Shown: positions 27,836 through 37,007 of the stretch, piece by piece | Numbering within the stretch: position 1 is the first letter of the stretch | How the letters are laid out: each line of letters opens with the position of its first letter | Assembly: GCF_002994635.1 (NCBI RefSeq) | Contig: NZ_PVNL01000117.1 | Coordinates: forward strand, 180,244-244,243 | Direction: 5' to 3' | DNA: 64,000 nucleotides | Origin: Enhygromyxa salina | GTDB lineage: Bacteria; Myxococcota_A; Polyangia; Nannocystales; Nannocystaceae | Position numbers and translations under genes: made by a program | Notes under the pieces: model-generated | What the model was told of the DNA's origin: nothing | What the model saw: only the letters and a program-made list of their open reading frames with translations | The model's database searches: none

Positions 27836-28365
27836 CTACAAGCGCAGCGAGAGGCAGCTCAGCCCGCCGTCCATTTTCTCGACTTCGCTCATGTTCAACA
27901 CGATCAACCCAAACCCGCGGGCGCGGAGCTTGCTCGTGAGCTCGGGGAACCCAGCGGCGACGAGCACGTGATCGTTGATCCGCAAGATGTTGGCGGCGTA
28001 GGCCTCGGCCTCGGCGACCTCGATCACCTCGAAACCGTGAAACTCCGGCCGCCCCGCGAACGCGGGGGTGGCGACCAGCGTGTCGTGTCCGAGCAGGTTG
28101 ACGCTGGACTTGAAGTGCAGTCCGGCGGCGACCGGGATCGTGCAGAGCGTGTAGCCCAGCGGCTCGAGCTGCTCACGCAGCGCCGCGGCGGCGGCTTCAT
28201 CGGGCTGACCCAGGCCGCCTGCAGCGCCTGCGCGTAGGCCCGATGCTGCGCGAGCAGGCGGTCGTGAGCGGGGCGCTCGGTCCACGCGACGTTGGTGAGC
28301 CCGTCTGCGAAATTCGAGGCGGGGGTGCGCAAGATCGCGTGGCTGAACGCCTGCATGTTGGTCAC
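27836..28365 (-). pseudogene. Degraded dimethylarginine dimethylaminohydrolase (DDAH) gene
   Basis: Two frames on the minus strand carry the two ends of one DDAH-type enzyme. The first (from 28365) encodes the N-terminus, with TPASNFADGLT and the AQHRAYAQALQAA helix, about 50 residues. The second (to 27836) encodes the C-terminal third: GLHFKSS with the catalytic His, AEAYAANIL and GGLSCLSLRL with the catalytic Cys. The junction is near 28200. Intact DDAH is about 255 aa, so about 110 residues, including the FVED-type segment, are missing, and the frames do not match. This indicates a deletion plus frameshift. An assembly error is possible but would need to lose about 330 bp. Confidence 0.8.
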
Positions 28366-28369
28366 CAGC

Positions 28370-29107
28370 TCAGGGCATGACGACGAGGTCGGCCGCGTGC
28401 CGGGGTGCGATCTCGTAAGTCGTCTCGTACTGCGCGACCAAGCCGACGACCTCGACCGTGTCGTCGATCGCCAGCCCGGCCGTCTCGATCACCCCGACGC
28501 CATCGACCAGGTGGATGAACACCTGAACCTCGCCAGAGCCATCATCGACATAGAGCTTGAGCCCGTACGGCGCGTCGTCCTCCAGGTCCTGGGTGACGGT
28601 CCCGCTGATCTTGACCAGCAGGCCCTCGAGGTCCTCGTCGATGTCGCCGGTCGCCGCGTCCATGGGTGCGACCGGCTGCCCGCCGTCGGACGCCACGATG
28701 TCGGCGGCGACGGCCTCGATCACCCGCAGTTGGTTCATCTGGCCAAGCACGCCGGTGACCTGAACCGTCGTGTCGAGCGGGAAATCCAGAACGTCCGCGG
28801 TCTTGACATAGACGCCGCCGCTGGCGTCCTGGATCGCAAACCCGAGCTCACCGGTCGCGGAGTTGAAGGTCCCCGGCGCCACCGATGCGTAGCCCTCGAC
28901 GGTGACCGTCATGCCGTCGGACTGCTCGCGCGCCTGCGCGATCGAGATCACGTCCGCGTCGCCCGACGTCTCTTCGGTGCCCGAGGTGTCTGCGCTCTCG
29001 TCACCAGCTCCGTCGTTGCACGCGGCGGCGACGAGCACAAAACCGCCAAGCAACGGAGCGAGGAGCCGAACGAACGCCGTCATCGAGGTTTGTTGCGAAG
29101 TGATCAT
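28370..29107 (-). CDS. OB-fold-like secreted lipoprotein
   Basis: This 245-aa lipoprotein has a lipobox VAAAC (Cys30) and a short Asp/Ser/Thr/Glu linker. Two similar beta-rich units follow (about 52-135 and 150-240). Each has patterns like TVTVEGYAS and GGVYVKT, or LVKISGTVTQD and GEVQVFIHL, resembling the bacterial OB-fold of DUF5689/YhcR-type proteins that can bind nucleic acids or cations. TAGATC lies 6 nt upstream of ATG 29107, favouring that start over an internal ATG at 29083. The degraded DDAH gene begins 4 bp after its stop, so the two were probably an operon. Confidence 0.7.
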   Translation of the reverse strand: MITSQQTSMTAFVRLLAPLLGGFVLVAAACNDGAGDESADTSGTEETSGDADVISIAQAREQSDGMTVTVEGYASVAPGTFNSATGELGFAIQDASGGVYVKTADVLDFPLDTTVQVTGVLGQMNQLRVIEAVAADIVASDGGQPVAPMDAATGDIDEDLEGLLVKISGTVTQDLEDDAPYGLKLYVDDGSGEVQVFIHLVDGVGVIETAGLAIDDTVEVVGLVAQYETTYEIAPRHAADLVVMP

Positions 29108-29371
29108 CTGGCCGATCTATCGCTTTCGATCCAGGCGGACAAGCGCTCATTGCTCACCATGCCGACGGGCCGCCGCCCTGCTCGCCGGCCCTCGTCAACA
29201 CCGCCAAACGAGCCCGCGCCGCGTCGTCGCGCCCAAGCTGGGCTGTGAGCCAACCCAAGCGGCCGCCGTCGATTGGATCCAGTGAATCGCAGGTACGAGG
29301 TCGCGTTCGGGCGTGGCGGTTCCACGAACACGACCTCAGCGAACAGCGCCACGCCCGGCCGCACACCCGCC

Positions 29372-30703
29372 ATGCTTGCGCGGTCGCGGTATTCGTGGGA
29401 CCTCCCGCCCGTGAGTTTCGAACAACTCGGCCTCGTGCCGTCTCTCCTCCGCGCCGTCCGTGAGTCCGGCTACGACCAACCAACCCCGATCCAGACCCAG
29501 GCGATCCCCCCTGCCCTCGCCCGCCGCGACATCCTCGGCTGTGCGCAGACGGGCACCGGAAAGACCGCCGCGTTCGCGCTTCCGATCCTGCAGCACCTCG
29601 ACCGCACCGCTGGCGATGAGCCGGTCCTGCGCGCGCTGATCGTCACCCCCACCCGCGAGCTCGCGGCCCAGATCGGCGAGAGCCTGTCCACCTACGGCGA
29701 GCACCTCGAGCTGTGGCACTCGGTCGTGTTCGGTGGGGTCAACGACAAGCCGCAGATCCGAGAGCTGCGCAAGGGCGTCGACGCGCTGGTGGCCACGCCC
29801 GGCCGGCTGCTCGACCTCATGAACCGCGGCGAGATCAACCTCGGCAAGATCGAGATCTTCGTGCTCGACGAGGCCGACCAGATGCTCGACATGGGCTTCT
29901 TGCCCGACATCCGGCGGATCGTGGCCAAGCTGCCGCGCGAGCGTCAGACCCTGTTCTTCTCGGCGACGATGCCCGCCTCGATCCGCGAGCTCGCGGGCAC
30001 GCTGCTGCGCGACCCACTCGAGGTCGCGGTCGCGCGCGTCTCGGAGCCGGCCGACGTCGAGCAGCACCTGTACTTCGTCGACAAGAACGACAAGCGGCGG
30101 CTGCTCGTGGATCTCATGAACCGCGATCGCCAGGTCAGCCGCTCGCTGGTGTTCAGCCGGACCAAGCACGGCGCCAACCGCATCGTCAAATACCTGATCG
30201 ACGCTGGCGTCGGCGCGGCGGCGATCCACGGCAACAAGTCGCAGGGTGCCCGGACCCGCGCGCTCGACTCGTTTCGCAACGGCGAGCTGCGCGTGCTGGT
30301 GGCCACGGACATCGCCGCGCGCGGGCTCGACATCGACGAGGTCTCGCATGTGATCAACTTCGACCTGCCGAACGTGCCCGAGACCTACGTGCACCGGATC
30401 GGGCGAACAGCGCGAGCGGGCGCGACAGGGATCGCGCTGTCGTTTTGCGATCTCGAGGAGCGAGCCTTCCTCGTCGACATCGAGCGTCTGCTCCGCAAGC
30501 ACATCCCGCGCGTGGAACAGCACGACTACTTGCCGACTCAGGCCCCGCCCCAGGCGACGGATCTGGCCAGCAAGTCGGGGCATCGGCCCAGCGGCGGTGG
30601 TGGTGGAGGTGGCAAGGGTCCGTCGCGCAGCCAGCCACGACGCGGCAAGCGAAGCGGCCAGCGAGCCCCCGGCCGCCGCGGCAACAACTCGTCGCGATCG
30701 TGA
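29372..30703 (+). CDS. DEAD-box ATP-dependent RNA helicase, RhlE-like
   Basis: This 443-aa helicase has the Q motif SFEQLGL...PTPIQ, Walker A AQTGTGKT, PTRELA, VLDEADQMLDMGF (DEAD), FSATMP (SAT), TDIAARGLD and HRIGRTARAG. The C-terminal tail (about 45 residues) is Gly/Arg/Ser-rich and basic, as in RNA-binding RhlE/DeaD tails. It remodels RNA duplexes in ribosome assembly or mRNA decay. ATG 29372 is used; GTG 29411 would align exactly with the E. coli RhlE start (MSF...) and is a real alternative. The frame extends back to TTG 29273 without family similarity. Confidence 0.93.
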   Translation: MLARSRYSWDLPPVSFEQLGLVPSLLRAVRESGYDQPTPIQTQAIPPALARRDILGCAQTGTGKTAAFALPILQHLDRTAGDEPVLRALIVTPTRELAAQIGESLSTYGEHLELWHSVVFGGVNDKPQIRELRKGVDALVATPGRLLDLMNRGEINLGKIEIFVLDEADQMLDMGFLPDIRRIVAKLPRERQTLFFSATMPASIRELAGTLLRDPLEVAVARVSEPADVEQHLYFVDKNDKRRLLVDLMNRDRQVSRSLVFSRTKHGANRIVKYLIDAGVGAAAIHGNKSQGARTRALDSFRNGELRVLVATDIAARGLDIDEVSHVINFDLPNVPETYVHRIGRTARAGATGIALSFCDLEERAFLVDIERLLRKHIPRVEQHDYLPTQAPPQATDLASKSGHRPSGGGGGGGKGPSRSQPRRGKRSGQRAPGRRGNNSSRS

Positions 30704-30781
30704 GCACGATCGTGCGCCCGAGTGTCAAACCCGTGAAGCGGGTTGCGTACTTTCGGGTAGTAACGCAGACGGCCAGCAACG

Positions 30782-30793
30782 TAGACTCCAGCG
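30782..30793 (+). promoter_or_regulatory. Leaderless-type -10 element (TAGACT, 6 nt from ATG)
   Basis: TAGACT at 30782-30787 ends 6 nt before the ATG at 30794, with no ribosome site. Confidence 0.45.
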
Positions 30794-31849
30794 ATGTACT
30801 CGCTCAATCGCTCTACCTTGGTGTGCCTCCTCGCTGGCGGTTTCGCGCTCGCAGCCTGTAACGACGACACTGGCGCGACGACGACGGACGCGTCGGACAC
30901 CGCCACCGACAGCGGGAGTGACTCGGGCGACGGGGACGGCGACCCAACCGGTGACGGCGACGGGGACCCGGCTGGCGACGGGGACGGCGACCCGACCGGC
31001 GACGGGGACGGGGACCCGACCGGCGACGGGGACGGGGACCCGACCGGCGACGGGGACGGCGATCCGACCGGCGACGGCGACGGCGATCCGACTGGCGACG
31101 GCGACGGCGATCCGACTGGCGACGGCGACGGGGACGGCGACGGGCTATGCCACGGTAGCTGCGGCGAGCCCGGCTGCGGCGCGTGCCCCGATGGGCCGGC
31201 TCCCGTCGATCGTGGCACCTACTCGATCGACGCGACGGAGCTGCCCAACAGCTACTACGCGCAATTCCTCGACGTCGAATTCGCCCCCGAGTACCTGCCC
31301 GACCTGCTCGGTGAGGCCTGCGCGTGGAAGACCGACTTCGTCCCCCTGGACTGGCCGAACGACCCCGTCCCCACCCTGCCCGTGATCGGCGTCGACTGGT
31401 GCGACGCCATGGCCTACTGCACCTGGGCCGGGAAGCACCTGTGCGGCGAGATCGGGGGCGCCCCCGCGGCCCTGAACGACCTGCAGAACGCGGCCAACAA
31501 CGAGTGGTATCGGGCCTGCTCCAACTCGGGCACGACCACCTACCCCTACGGTCTGATCTACGCGGGAGACGCGTGCAATACGATCGACGCGGGCTTTGGG
31601 CAGCGCACCAACGTCGGCAGCCTCGCGGAGTGCGAGGGCGGCTTCGCTGACCTGTTCGACATGAGCGGCAACGTGTGGGAGTGGACGAACGCCTGCGACA
31701 ACGACCCCATGCTGCAGCCCAACGAGCAAGAGTGTCGGCGGCGTGGGGGCTCGTACTTCAGCGACGGCCCCACTACCCGGTGCGGCATCGACAGCGTGCG
31801 CCCACGTGAAACTCGCAACACCAGCGTCGGGTTCCGCTGCTGCGACTGA
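30794..31849 (+). CDS. Lipoprotein with Asp-Gly linker and FGE-sulfatase-like domain
   Basis: This 351-aa lipoprotein has lipobox ALAAC (Cys22), then a GDGDGDPTG repeat (about 45-116). The C-terminal domain (about 130-351) is of the formylglycine-generating-enzyme/sulfatase-modifying (SUMF1) family: VIGVDWCDAMAYCTWAGKHLCG, FDMSGNVWEWT, RRGGSYF and VGFRCC. The two active-site Cys of true FGE lie between GGSY and GFRC. Here that stretch reads FSDGPTTRCGID, so at most one Cys is present and sulfatase activation is unlikely. A ligand-binding or structural role is more probable. Confidence 0.82.
   Translation: MYSLNRSTLVCLLAGGFALAACNDDTGATTTDASDTATDSGSDSGDGDGDPTGDGDGDPAGDGDGDPTGDGDGDPTGDGDGDPTGDGDGDPTGDGDGDPTGDGDGDPTGDGDGDGDGLCHGSCGEPGCGACPDGPAPVDRGTYSIDATELPNSYYAQFLDVEFAPEYLPDLLGEACAWKTDFVPLDWPNDPVPTLPVIGVDWCDAMAYCTWAGKHLCGEIGGAPAALNDLQNAANNEWYRACSNSGTTTYPYGLIYAGDACNTIDAGFGQRTNVGSLAECEGGFADLFDMSGNVWEWTNACDNDPMLQPNEQECRRRGGSYFSDGPTTRCGIDSVRPRETRNTSVGFRCCD
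30926..31143 (+). repeat. In-frame Asp-Gly-Pro-Thr tandem repeat
   Basis: An 18-24-bp unit encoding GDGDGDPT/AG is repeated about nine times, with GACGGC/GACGGG codon alternation. It is a linker in the FGE-like lipoprotein and is prone to slippage. Confidence 0.92.
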
Positions 31850-31918
31850 GTCCTCCGGACGCGAATCGACCTGCATGGGCGCGAGGCTCATGCAGGTCGA
31901 CAGCCCGCTCAGCTCAGC

Positions 31919-32365
<447 letters not shown>

Positions 32366-32535
32366 TTGCAGTGTCCAACACTACGCTTCTAACTTCAACA
32401 GTAAATTTGTCCGAACGAACAAAAACTATCTTTGGCAGGCTCCAGGCTGGTGCTGAGCCTCAACATGGTCAGTTTCGGGCCGACGTGTGCGCGCAATCGA
32501 ACGGAAGTTAATTATGACAGTTTATGCTAGCTCGA

Positions 32536-33132
32536 TTACGCCCCAAACTGGGCGGCCCTGCGTACCTCCTCCACCGACCAGGCCCCAATCGCGAAGGGCA
32601 GGATCCGGGCGATGTTGCGGGCGTCGTCGATCCCCCGGTGATGAGTGCCGACCAGCGGCAGCCCCAGCTTGTCCAGCGCCTTGGCCATGCCGAACCGCTT
32701 GCGGGTCCCGAGCGTGTCCGAGAACGCTTGCTTGATGTTCAGGTGCTCGTCGTTGAACGGCAGCTCGACCTGATGAAAGTCGGCGTCGAGTCCGAACTGC
32801 CCGCGATCGTAGTTCCCCCACGAGCAAAACAGCGGCTGGTCGTCACCCATGAACTCGCGCAGCTCGTCGAGCACCGCGACGAACCCCTGCGCGTCGTCGA
32901 CTTCGGCCTGCGTGATCGAGGTCAGCTGCCGGCAAAACGGTGTCAGGACTGGGTGTCGGACCGGACGGACGAACCGCTGGAACTCGGCGATCGGCTCGAA
33001 GCTGGCGGTGTCGAGCAGCACCGCGCCGATCTCGATGATCTCCATCTCGCGTCGCGGCACCGCGTCGCGGTTGTCGCAGGTCGCCTCCAGATCGATGACC
33101 AGGTAGTGTCGGGCTTGGGTCTCGTCATTCAT
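32536..33132 (-). CDS. DEDDh-family 3'-5' exonuclease
   Basis: This 198-aa nuclease of the DnaQ/ERI-1 type uses ATG 33132 (MNDETQ), which removes a 7-residue extension. The catalytic set is visible: VIDLEATC (D and E), the second Asp in WGNYDRGQF, and HRGIDDARN with the His and final Asp. The wording VIDLEAT and HHRGIDDARNIA matches the KapD/ERI-1-like group that trims RNA or DNA 3' ends. It acts in the cytoplasm. It is divergent from the gene at 33165, with about 30 bp between the starts. Confidence 0.9.
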   Translation of the reverse strand: MNDETQARHYLVIDLEATCDNRDAVPRREMEIIEIGAVLLDTASFEPIAEFQRFVRPVRHPVLTPFCRQLTSITQAEVDDAQGFVAVLDELREFMGDDQPLFCSWGNYDRGQFGLDADFHQVELPFNDEHLNIKQAFSDTLGTRKRFGMAKALDKLGLPLVGTHHRGIDDARNIARILPFAIGAWSVEEVRRAAQFGA

Positions 33133-33164
33133 GACGGGCTCAGAGTGGACCAACGACGCAGACC

Positions 33165-34181
33165 GTGCCCGGACAAGAAAGCGGACAAGCGGCGTTCGAC
33201 TGGGCGGACATGGTCGATCAGGTCGTCGCCGAGCGCGGCTCGCTGGCGTTGGCGGCCCAGTACATGGCCGAGCGACGCAATTTTCAAGAGGACGTCGCCA
33301 GCGTCGAGCGGGGCCTGCGAAGGCTCCGCGGGCGCGGCAACAAGGATGGTGGCGTGTGGGGTCAACGAGCGCTGCGCTGCTTTGGACTGCCGGTTGAAGT
33401 CGACGACCGCGTGCGCTGGATGGGCCAGTACCACACCCGCTTTAGCGATCTGCCCGCGTCGCTGTGCGACGAGCTGCTGCGCGCCTGGGACCGCCCGCCG
33501 GTCAGCGAGAGCCCGGCGCGGATCTGGGTGCTGCTCGGCCACACGAGCCTCGCGCTGCGTCGACGTCAGGACCCTCGGCCAACCCTCGCGCAGGCGACGG
33601 TGCTGGCCAGCCAGGCCCAGCTCGCGGCCCGGATCGAGCTCGCGCTGGTCGAGGCGTTCGCGTGGGGGCGCAGCGATCCCGCGAGCGCACGGGCGGCGCT
33701 CGAGCGCGCGCGGGGCCTGCTCGAGCGAGACACACCGGAAGCCGAGCGCGACGCGATCAGCCCGAGCGATCGCGCGTGTCTGTTCGCGCGGTGGATCGAT
33801 CAAGAGGCGTACCCGCTCAACAAGCCGGACACTGGCCAGCCCAACCATGACGCCGCCGCCGCGCTGTACGAGCGGATCCCCGCAGACGGTCCCCTGTTCG
33901 CGCGGTGTCGGCGAGAGAACGGGCTCGGCTGGACCTACTTGCTGCTCGGCGAGCGCGAGCGAGCGCGGGCTCACGCGATCACCAGCGTGCGTGCGGCCGG
34001 CGACGCGGGCTCACTGCGCATGCGCGCGATGGCGCTGAACCTGCTCGCCGCCTGTAGCGTGGGCGCGGCCGTCGATGTGGCCACGCAGCGCGCCCGCGCG
34101 ATCGCGGGTCAGCTCGAAGACGAAGCGCTGCTGGTTCGGTTTGGGCCGCGCCGACAATCCCGACAGTCGCCATTGCGGTGA
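33165..34181 (+). CDS. Hypothetical helical-repeat protein
   Basis: This 338-aa protein has a GTG start at 33165; ATG 33210 is an alternative. The N-terminal 90 residues contain AAQYMAERRNFQEDVASVERGLRRLRGRG and FGLP..VRWMGQYHTRFSDLP, which look like a conserved myxobacterial domain of unknown function. From about 110 to 330 it is all-helical with paired Ala/Leu/Arg helices, consistent with TPR-like repeats. There is no signal peptide or catalytic motif. A protein-interaction role is a guess. Confidence 0.65.
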   Translation: MPGQESGQAAFDWADMVDQVVAERGSLALAAQYMAERRNFQEDVASVERGLRRLRGRGNKDGGVWGQRALRCFGLPVEVDDRVRWMGQYHTRFSDLPASLCDELLRAWDRPPVSESPARIWVLLGHTSLALRRRQDPRPTLAQATVLASQAQLAARIELALVEAFAWGRSDPASARAALERARGLLERDTPEAERDAISPSDRACLFARWIDQEAYPLNKPDTGQPNHDAAAALYERIPADGPLFARCRRENGLGWTYLLLGERERARAHAITSVRAAGDAGSLRMRAMALNLLAACSVGAAVDVATQRARAIAGQLEDEALLVRFGPRRQSRQSPLR

Positions 34182-34261
34182 ATCGCCCACATCCCAGGTA
34201 GTCGGCGAGGGGTGCGCGATCTGGTCGCGCGATTGAGAATGGTGGAAGCTCGCAGCCAGCC

Positions 34262-35386
<1,125 letters not shown>

Positions 35387-35389
<3 letters not shown>

Positions 35390-35415
35390 CGCTGTAGTAG
35401 CGCTGTAGTAGCGCC
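35387..35415. repeat. 11-bp tandem repeat spanning a stop codon
   Basis: TAGCGCTGTAG occurs at 35387-35397 and 35398-35408, followed by a partial third copy. The first TAG is the stop of the upstream lipoprotein gene, and the repeat adds further in-line stops. Confidence 0.9.
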
Positions 35416-35423
35416 GCCACGGC

Positions 35424-36272
35424 TCAGCCGGTCAGCTTGGTCCAGAGATCCTCGACGCGAGGATCGAGGTCGCGGCGCGGGTCTCGGACGACAATATAGC
35501 GCCGCGATCCCAACCCGCTGAACGCAACCAGCGTGACCCCACGCGGCGCCCGGCAAAAATCGTTGACGATCGCCACGCCAATGCCCAGCGCGACCAGCTG
35601 AAGGGTCAGCGGCCACCCGGCGATCTCCACGGCGATCTCCACATCGTCGGGCAGGTGTTGGTCGAGCGCGACCCGATGCGGACGCCCAGCTGGCGGGACG
35701 ATCAGCTGACGCCCAGCGAGGTCCGACCACGAGGCGCCCGGGCGCTCGGCCAGCGGATCGCTGGTCGGCACCGCCAGCGCAAACCCAACCTCGGCTACGA
35801 GCTCGTGCTCGAGCGCGGATGGTGGTGGGTCGAGCGACAGCACGCCCACGTGCGCGAGGCCGGCGGCCACGTCCCGGGACGTGCCCTCGGCGTCGCGCAC
35901 GAGCACGCGCAGCGGATGTCGGCGAGCGAAGCGGCGCAGCGCAGGACCCAACAGATACAAAAGCGCCCCCTCTCCCGCGCACAGCGTGATCGGAGCGCGG
36001 AGCTGCTCGTCGCGCATCTGCTCGGTGAAGTCGCCGAGCCGGGCCCGGATCTCACGAGCAAAGCGAGCGGTCCGCAGGCCGGCCTCGGTCAGCACCAACC
36101 CCCGGCCGTCCCTGCGGTACAGCGGCGCGCCAACAGCCTCGCCCAACCGGCGCAGGCGCGTGTGCAGGGCCGGCTGGGACAGGTGCAGGGCCCGCGCGGC
36201 GTGGGTGAGGTTGAGGTGCTCGGCGAACACGGCGAAGGCCTCGAGCTGTTCAAAGTCTGGAGCGTTGGACAT
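35424..36272 (-). CDS. LysR-family transcriptional regulator
   Basis: This 282-aa regulator has an N-terminal winged helix-turn-helix (FEQLEAFAVFAEHLNLTHAARALHLSQPALHTRLRRLGEAVGAPLYRR; key helix SQPALHTRLRRL) and a periplasmic-binding-type effector domain from about residue 92. It is transcribed divergently from the kptA gene. Two LysR-type T-N11-A boxes lie between them, the first only 4 bp before its own ATG, which suggests negative autoregulation. The effector is unknown. Confidence 0.92.
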   Translation of the reverse strand: MSNAPDFEQLEAFAVFAEHLNLTHAARALHLSQPALHTRLRRLGEAVGAPLYRRDGRGLVLTEAGLRTARFAREIRARLGDFTEQMRDEQLRAPITLCAGEGALLYLLGPALRRFARRHPLRVLVRDAEGTSRDVAAGLAHVGVLSLDPPPSALEHELVAEVGFALAVPTSDPLAERPGASWSDLAGRQLIVPPAGRPHRVALDQHLPDDVEIAVEIAGWPLTLQLVALGIGVAIVNDFCRAPRGVTLVAFSGLGSRRYIVVRDPRRDLDPRVEDLWTKLTG

Positions 36273-36276
36273 GAGC

Positions 36277-36311
36277 TATCCAAGCTTTGGATACCATATC
36301 CGAACACTGGA
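36277..36311. promoter_or_regulatory. Two tandem LysR-type boxes
   Basis: Box 1 is a perfect inverted repeat TATCCAA-GCT-TTGGATA (36277-36293) containing T-N11-A. Box 2 at 36299-36311 is TCCGAACACTGGA, also T-N11-A but with weaker arms. Their centres are 20 bp apart, about two helical turns, as expected for a LysR tetramer. Confidence 0.7.
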
Positions 36312-36347
36312 ATTGCCGGCCATCTCGACCCGCCCCATCTTGGCGGC

Positions 36348-36983
36348 ATGCAAGTTACAATGAACAGCACCAAGGCGATGGACCGCGTACTCGTCAAGAA
36401 GAGCAAGAAGCTGTCGCGGCTGCTGCGACACAGCGCGAGCGAGGCCGGGCTCGAGATCGACGAGGCCGGCTGGGTCGATGTGGCCGAGGTCCTGCGCTCC
36501 GTCAACATGAGCCGCGCCGATCTGGAGATGGTCGTCCGCGAGAACAACAAGCGCCGGCTGCAGCTCGAGGGCGACCGCGTGCGGGCATGCCAGGGCCACT
36601 CGCTCGACAACTGGGCGGTCACGCGCGAGGGCCTCGAGGGCTCGTGGGCCGCGTACGCGAGCGAGGCCTCGGTCTGGCACGGGACCAGCGTCGACGCCGT
36701 ACCAAGCATCGCCCGCGAAGGGATCCTCGCCGTCGCGCGCACGCACGTGCACCTGGCCCCTGCGATGTCCAGCAAGGTCGGCAAGCGAGCGTCGGTTCAC
36801 GTGATGCTGGAGATCAGCCCGGCGCGAGTTCGGGCGGCGGGTGTGGGCTTGTACGTGGCGCCCAATGGGGTCGTGCTCGCCCGCGAGATCCCGGCGGACT
36901 GTGTGATCGCGCTGCACCCCATGACCGCCCGCGCCCGCGAGCGCGCGGCGGACCTCACCAAGCTGTTCAGCGCGTGCGAGTAA
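36348..36983 (+). CDS. kptA: RNA 2'-phosphotransferase (Tpt1/KptA family)
   Basis: This 211-aa enzyme starts at ATG 36348; ATG 36360 is also possible. Family motifs are SRLLRHSASEAGLEIDEAGWVDV, WHGTS, the NAD-binding stretch around HVHLAPA and LYVAPNGVVLAREIP. KptA transfers an internal RNA 2'-phosphate to NAD, giving ADP-ribose 1'',2''-cyclic phosphate. In bacteria without tRNA splicing its natural substrate is unclear; it may also cap or ADP-ribosylate phosphorylated RNA or DNA. Its control by an adjacent divergent LysR regulator is suggested by the operator pair. Confidence 0.92.
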   Translation: MQVTMNSTKAMDRVLVKKSKKLSRLLRHSASEAGLEIDEAGWVDVAEVLRSVNMSRADLEMVVRENNKRRLQLEGDRVRACQGHSLDNWAVTREGLEGSWAAYASEASVWHGTSVDAVPSIAREGILAVARTHVHLAPAMSSKVGKRASVHVMLEISPARVRAAGVGLYVAPNGVVLAREIPADCVIALHPMTARARERAADLTKLFSACE

Positions 36984-37007
36984 TCGGGCTCGAGCTGAAC
37001 AATCAGG

